Notes under the pieces: model-generated
Seen by the model: the letters and a program-made list of their open reading frames with translations, nothing else
Databases searched by the model: none
What the model was told of the DNA's origin: nothing
Position numbers and translations under genes: made by a program
DNA from: Microcaldota archaeon
Lineage (GTDB): Archaea; Micrarchaeota; Micrarchaeia; Anstonellales; Bilamarchaeaceae
Assembly (NCBI GenBank): GCA_023248035.1
Contig: JAHFFJ010000005.1
Location: 1-39,023 of the forward strand
Direction: 5' to 3'
Length of the DNA: 39,023 nucleotides
Part shown: positions 35,282 through 39,023 of the stretch, piece by piece
Layout: each line of letters begins with the position of its first letter
Numbering within the stretch: position 1 is the first letter of the stretch

Positions 35282-36310
35282 ATGAACTCTCACCCCACCA
35301 CCAATTCCAAACCCCCGCTCGAATCTATTTTGGATATGCATCTCATTCCAAATCTCTTTAACCCAGAACTTTCCAAACCCAGTCGCGATGGTTTTGGTAA
35401 GGCACTTGTCGAACTAGGTGAGCAAAATCCAAATGTCTGGGTTCTATCTGCTGATGTTTCAGAATCAACAAGAACTCATTGGTTTGCAGAAAAATTCCCA
35501 AAAAGATTTGTCCAAATCGGAGTTGCCGAGCAGAACATGGCCGGAGTGGCTGCAGGCATAGCCGCTTGCGGGAAGACTGTTTTTCTATCTGCCTATGGTG
35601 TTTTCTCACCCGGAAGAAACTGGGATCAGATTCGTGTTTCGATCTGCTACAACGATGTTAACGTTAAAATCCATGCATCTCATACCGGTCTTACTGTTGG
35701 TCCGGATGGAGCATCCCATCAGGCTCTTGAAGATATGGCAATGATACGATCGCTCCCAAATATCGTTGTTCTTGCCCCCGCTGACATGGAAGAAACAAGA
35801 AAGGCTGCAATTGCCCTTGCTGCTCATAATGGCCCTGGATATATGCGCACTGCACGTGAAAAATCACCTGTTTTCACCACTACAGATACCCCATTTGTAA
35901 TAGGTAAGGCCAATGTTTATCGTGATGGTTCTGATCTCGCCATTTTTGCCTGTGGTATTCAGGTTTATGAATCGTTAAAGGCTGCCGAGCAACTCAAAGG
36001 TGAGGGAATCGATGCCGCAGTTATAGACTGCCACACCATAAAACCAATTGATCGAGCTGCCATCATAAAATACGCAAAAAAATGCGGACTTATTATGAGT
36101 GTGGAAGAGCACCAGGTCGATGGTGGTATGGGTAGTGCAATAGCTGAAGTTACCAGTTCCGAGTTCCCGGTTCCGGTTTATCGTCATGGAATATACAATC
36201 GTTTTTGTGAATCTGGTGAACCCTACGACCTACTAAAAAAATATGAATTGGACGCTGAGGGAATAGTTAAACATGCTAAAGAAGCAATGAAATTAAAGTC
36301 TAAAGTCTGA
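35282..36310 (+). CDS. Transketolase, C-terminal subunit
   Basis: 342 residues. Pyrimidine-binding and C-terminal domains of the split transketolase. The region VLSADVSESTRTHWFAEKFP leads to FVQIGVAEQNMAGVAAGIA, whose Glu activates thiamin diphosphate; SHTGLTVGPDGASHQALEDM and YMRTAREKSPV follow, with the small C-terminal domain after about 200. The first 30 residues are Pro/Asn-rich and an internal ATG at 35336 could be used instead, since the fold starts near residue 35. Eight bases separate it from the N-subunit gene. Confidence 0.93.
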   Translation: MNSHPTTNSKPPLESILDMHLIPNLFNPELSKPSRDGFGKALVELGEQNPNVWVLSADVSESTRTHWFAEKFPKRFVQIGVAEQNMAGVAAGIAACGKTVFLSAYGVFSPGRNWDQIRVSICYNDVNVKIHASHTGLTVGPDGASHQALEDMAMIRSLPNIVVLAPADMEETRKAAIALAAHNGPGYMRTAREKSPVFTTTDTPFVIGKANVYRDGSDLAIFACGIQVYESLKAAEQLKGEGIDAAVIDCHTIKPIDRAAIIKYAKKCGLIMSVEEHQVDGGMGSAIAEVTSSEFPVPVYRHGIYNRFCESGEPYDLLKKYELDAEGIVKHAKEAMKLKSKV

Positions 36311-36400
36311 TCTGTCTATTTCGGACGTCGTAGATATACTAACTGTTATAATTGATGTCAAAAGATATGTTTATATAGTTCCACTCACCTAATATTTCTG

Positions 36401-37741
36401 ATGTCTCAATTTCATCCAGGGCGATCAGACGTACGTATACGTGTCGATCCCACTACCAAAACAATTTCTCCTGTGGATGGTAAGCTTCGTGCTGTTTCAG
36501 CATTTGATTTGGCACCACAAGTTGAGACTTTTTGGAGAGCTCATGCAACAGCTATCGATCGTCTTCCACCTGGGTCTTTGATTGATACTCTCACCTTTGC
36601 TGCACGAACCTATGCTGAATTTTCCTCCCGCCATCCTGGTATTACTGAACGTGCATTCGCTATAGTTAATCTTCTCCAGCTTCACCTAACTTTCCCCTAC
36701 CTAAACTTTTTGGATCATTCAATCAATAATCATGCACCAACTGAGGTTATTGACGCACTTCTTGATCCTAGGAATATAGAATTATTTTCCCGCCACCTAT
36801 TTACCAAAGATCACAAACGTACAAACTGTGTTAGTTATATATGCGGCATTCCTTTTGCAGATTCGGGGATTATAAATCGGGTTATGGTTGCCGAGCCTGG
36901 GGAAGGTGTAATAACAAATCTCACCCATTCCTATATCTATCACGATATTGAACTAGCACTTTTACGGGGTGCTATCGATGGAGTGGTTTCAACACTTGGT
37001 GATAAGTTCCAAATGGTTGAACTTGGTCCGGGTCAAGCAAAGCTCGAAGCTATCTTAGGAAGTATGGCAAAGGCGCAGAAACTTCCATCCAATCTTTTCC
37101 TTGTTGATTGTAATCAAACTGTGCTGGAACATATACATGTCCGGATCGGGGGTCTCTATTCAGGACTTATTCGTCCGGTTTCATTTTCATTTGAAGAACT
37201 TGCCCAAAAATCTATTGGTCTTACTGATGAAGAAGTTTTCGTGGTTAATCTGGGGACTACCTTCTGTAATCTCCCTCCGAATAATAATTTTAACGTTTTT
37301 AAAGCTATTAATGCCCGAAACATTCTACTTGGGATCTATCTTGTTCCGCCTACTCGTGATCAACTCTTTGATATGCTAGATCAGTATAATGGAGATGTTA
37401 TGCGTGAGCAGGCAAAGATAGGCGCAAGTCTTCATGGAATAAGCCCTGAAGATATTGAAAAATGCAACTATCGTGTGACATTGGCAAAAGTTGATTTTAG
37501 TGCTATATGCGGTAGTGGTTTTGAGAGCGTTCATATCGTACTTGCGCTTTTCGATGTTGTATCAGATCTACACTCTGGTTTGGGGCAGACCTACCGTTCA
37601 GGCAGCACTCTTGGTGGGTTTTATTCAATAAAATACACCCATGAACAAATGATGCTTTTAGGTTCTCAACATGGGTTTGATATCTCCCGCCTTGCTATTG
37701 ATGAAGGGAGTCAGGTTGCACTCTACCAGCTCCGAAAATAA
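36401..37741 (+). CDS. Probable SAM-dependent methyltransferase, EgtD-like
   Basis: 446 residues. The N-terminal 190 residues are helical and unrecognised. Residues about 195-445 show a class I methyltransferase: motif I FQMVELGPGQAKLEAIL, then LFLVDCNQTVLEHI (acidic residue at the end of strand 2) and VFVVNLGTTFCNLPPNNNF, which resembles the LGSTIGNF block of histidine N-methyltransferase EgtD, followed by NILLGIYLVPP and a region like the EgtD substrate domain. The methyl acceptor is unknown. TATA GTTTATATAG about 26 bases upstream fits a leaderless start. It stands alone between rpe-tkt and a regulator. Confidence 0.65.
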   Translation: MSQFHPGRSDVRIRVDPTTKTISPVDGKLRAVSAFDLAPQVETFWRAHATAIDRLPPGSLIDTLTFAARTYAEFSSRHPGITERAFAIVNLLQLHLTFPYLNFLDHSINNHAPTEVIDALLDPRNIELFSRHLFTKDHKRTNCVSYICGIPFADSGIINRVMVAEPGEGVITNLTHSYIYHDIELALLRGAIDGVVSTLGDKFQMVELGPGQAKLEAILGSMAKAQKLPSNLFLVDCNQTVLEHIHVRIGGLYSGLIRPVSFSFEELAQKSIGLTDEEVFVVNLGTTFCNLPPNNNFNVFKAINARNILLGIYLVPPTRDQLFDMLDQYNGDVMREQAKIGASLHGISPEDIEKCNYRVTLAKVDFSAICGSGFESVHIVLALFDVVSDLHSGLGQTYRSGSTLGGFYSIKYTHEQMMLLGSQHGFDISRLAIDEGSQVALYQLRK

Positions 37742-37764
37742 TCCTATAGTTTCTGGCTTGAATT

Positions 37765-38730
37765 TCATTTTGGGACATATTCCAATATCGGTTCAGCATA
37801 ATTGAGCATGGTATCATAATCCACAACAATATCTGCAAACTTAATCCTAAACTCACGTATGAATTCGTGAAGTTCATTTGTCCCATTTACCATTATCTCA
37901 AATTCAAGGTTGTGCATTCCCATTGGTTTTGTAATGTATATCACATTTGGATTAAGCAAAAGATAGGTATGTATTGTTTTTTGATTGTCCTCATTAAGAT
38001 TTTGCAGGGTAAGAAAAACCTTGTAGTGATCATATCCAAGTAACCTTAGATTGAGTTTTGCCCTAAATGCAAGAATGACTTTTTTTTGGAGGAGTTTTTT
38101 GATGCGATAAGAAGCAACCTTCGGATTTATCTTTAAATTTTTTGCAAGTTCCTGTATGGGAATTCTTGCATTGTTAGAAATTTCTCCAAGGACAAGGCTA
38201 TCAGTTTGGTCAATACCCACACTTTCTCCCCCACCCAATACCTTATCGGTCTCATCTTCGGTGCCATAGAGGTAATTATGCTTAAAATGATGTATGCTAA
38301 AGGCAATTGTGGTATATGGGTTTTGGAAAAAAGCTCCGAATTTTGAACTTAAATCATCATAAGTCCCTTCTATTTCCTGAAGATTTCTAGCAATTATAAC
38401 GATAGTTATGTCCCACTTTCCTTCACCAAGAGCTATCCATCTTATACATTTACTTTTTTTACAATAAGTCAGAAGTTTTCCCTCATCTTCCTGCCTCATC
38501 ATCCGGTATTTGAGAAAAACCCTACAATATATGTACCCCAATTTCGTTATATCTACTGCAGCATAATAACCTTCAATGATGCCCTTTTTCTCAAGCTGCC
38601 TTATACGATAATAAACTACCTCGCGTGAAAGCCCCACCCTTTTCCCAAGAACCGAAAGAGGTACTCGTGCATCCATATCTAGTTCAAAGAGTATACGCTT
38701 GTCTTTTTCATTTAGTACTATTTTGTCCAT
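37765..38730 (-). CDS. Lrp/AsnC-type regulator with two tandem modules
   Basis: 321 residues. Two Lrp-like units follow one another. Unit 1 (about 1-155) has helix-turn-helix DKRILFELDMDARVPLSVLG then GLSREVVYYRIRQLEKKGII, followed by an RAM-like alpha/beta part. Unit 2 (about 168-321) has SLVLGEISNNARIPIQELAK then INPKVASYRIKKLLQKKVIL and a second alpha/beta part ending VDYDTMLNYAEPILEYVPK. A normal Lrp protein is one unit of about 150 residues and dimerises; this fusion would be a built-in dimer with two different DNA-reading heads. Ligand and targets unknown. Confidence 0.9.
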   Translation of the reverse strand: MDKIVLNEKDKRILFELDMDARVPLSVLGKRVGLSREVVYYRIRQLEKKGIIEGYYAAVDITKLGYIYCRVFLKYRMMRQEDEGKLLTYCKKSKCIRWIALGEGKWDITIVIIARNLQEIEGTYDDLSSKFGAFFQNPYTTIAFSIHHFKHNYLYGTEDETDKVLGGGESVGIDQTDSLVLGEISNNARIPIQELAKNLKINPKVASYRIKKLLQKKVILAFRAKLNLRLLGYDHYKVFLTLQNLNEDNQKTIHTYLLLNPNVIYITKPMGMHNLEFEIMVNGTNELHEFIREFRIKFADIVVDYDTMLNYAEPILEYVPK

Positions 38731-38836
38731 AAAATCATTAATTTCTATATTAGAGTAAAATGTATATTAAATTTTCTCCTTTTCGTAAAAAAAGTGTTCA
38801 ACTATTTTATATACTAAAATAACATCATTCATAACA

Positions 38837-39023
38837 TTGTTGATAGTTAAAATATCTCAGGTGTGTATTATAACCAAAAATCTTGTGAATTGCAATAACC
38901 AGGAAACGATACACTTTATCCTCACTGGGGGAACTATTGATTCTTCTTTCGATCCCACCAAGGATTCTCTAGTAATAGGAGATAAATCCCACATAGAAAA
39001 TTTTGTCACTAATCTTAATCTGC
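38837..39023 (+). CDS. Asparaginase-family amidohydrolase, N-terminus only
   Basis: Open to the right edge of the window. The frame reads ETIHFILTGGTIDSSFDPTK then DSLVIGDKSHIENFVTNLNL; TGGTIDS carries the first catalytic Thr of L-asparaginase and GatD-type amidohydrolases. There is no ATG in frame before it: candidates are TTG at 38837 or 38840 and GTG at 38861. The TATA-like TTTTATATA centred near 38811 is 26 bases before 38837, so the TTG could be a leaderless start, but the usual family N-terminus fits GTG 38861 or later. The gene continues outside the window. Confidence 0.75.
   Translation, partial: MLIVKISQVCIITKNLVNCNNQETIHFILTGGTIDSSFDPTKDSLVIGDKSHIENFVTNLNL

Noticed and set aside
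1-39023. CRISPR array
   Set aside because: No regularly spaced direct repeats were seen; the only tandem repeat of note is the 2 x 18-bp unit at 9851-9886, which is coding.

Overview
The window looks like chromosomal DNA of an AT-rich archaeon. The information-processing and core genes are of archaeal type: PCNA sliding clamp, aIF5B/IF2, archaeal PheT, Rad50, an Ogg2-type 8-oxoguanine glycosylase, ADP-forming acetyl-CoA synthetase, split transketolase and an SCPx-type thiolase. Most genes have a TATA-like element centred about 24-30 bases before the start codon and no leader. Start codons marked as moved in the entries were chosen from that spacing or from a Shine-Dalgarno (SD) sequence. A small-genome (DPANN-like) archaeon is plausible from the compactness and the intron-rich tRNA, but the lineage is inference.

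Layout. 0-5.5 kb: a partial gene of unknown function running off the left end, a putative lipoprotein, CTP synthase, a Hanks-type protein kinase and a tandem pair of paralogous unknown genes. 5.6-6.1 kb: a tRNA-Val(GAC) gene on the minus strand broken by three introns (about 133, 214 and 54 nt), which is the main discovery here. 6.1-16 kb: a small HEAT-like ORF, aIF5B, a P-loop/dCMP-deaminase fusion, a candidate C/D box sRNA just before PCNA, several unknown genes including a probable pseudokinase, and Rad50 without Mre11. 16-19.4 kb: a structured, hairpin-rich intergenic region, then a Fic protein behind two matching operator modules, a GNAT acetyltransferase, a DUF1697 protein and a BASS-type transporter; this looks like an accessory segment. 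19.4-26.7 kb: a methyltransferase, a LamG surface protein, a DHFR-like reductase, a potassium channel, a DNA glycosylase, a cobalamin adenosyltransferase and the acdB-acdA pair.

At 26.7-27.1 kb lies a gene-poor block with a GC-richer half, a T10 run and a 24-bp perfect palindrome. Around it the plus-strand base composition switches from G>C (left) to C>G (right) whatever the gene orientation, which suggests a replication-strand boundary, more likely a terminus than an origin. 27.1-39 kb: a small Cas2-like protein, purF-pheT, a thiolase operon, an AdoMet-decarboxylase-like protein, a winged-helix regulator, the rpe-tktN-tktC operon, an EgtD-like methyltransferase, a double Lrp-type regulator and the start of an asparaginase-family gene.

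Metabolic reading: purine (PurF) and pyrimidine (PyrG, dCMP deaminase) nucleotide synthesis, pentose phosphate interconversion without the oxidative branch (Rpe, split transketolase), and acetyl-CoA to acetate with ATP formation (AcdAB). Divergent genes at 19.4 and 30.4 kb each appear to share one symmetric TATA element, and three convergent pairs share a TTAR tetranucleotide as both stop codons.
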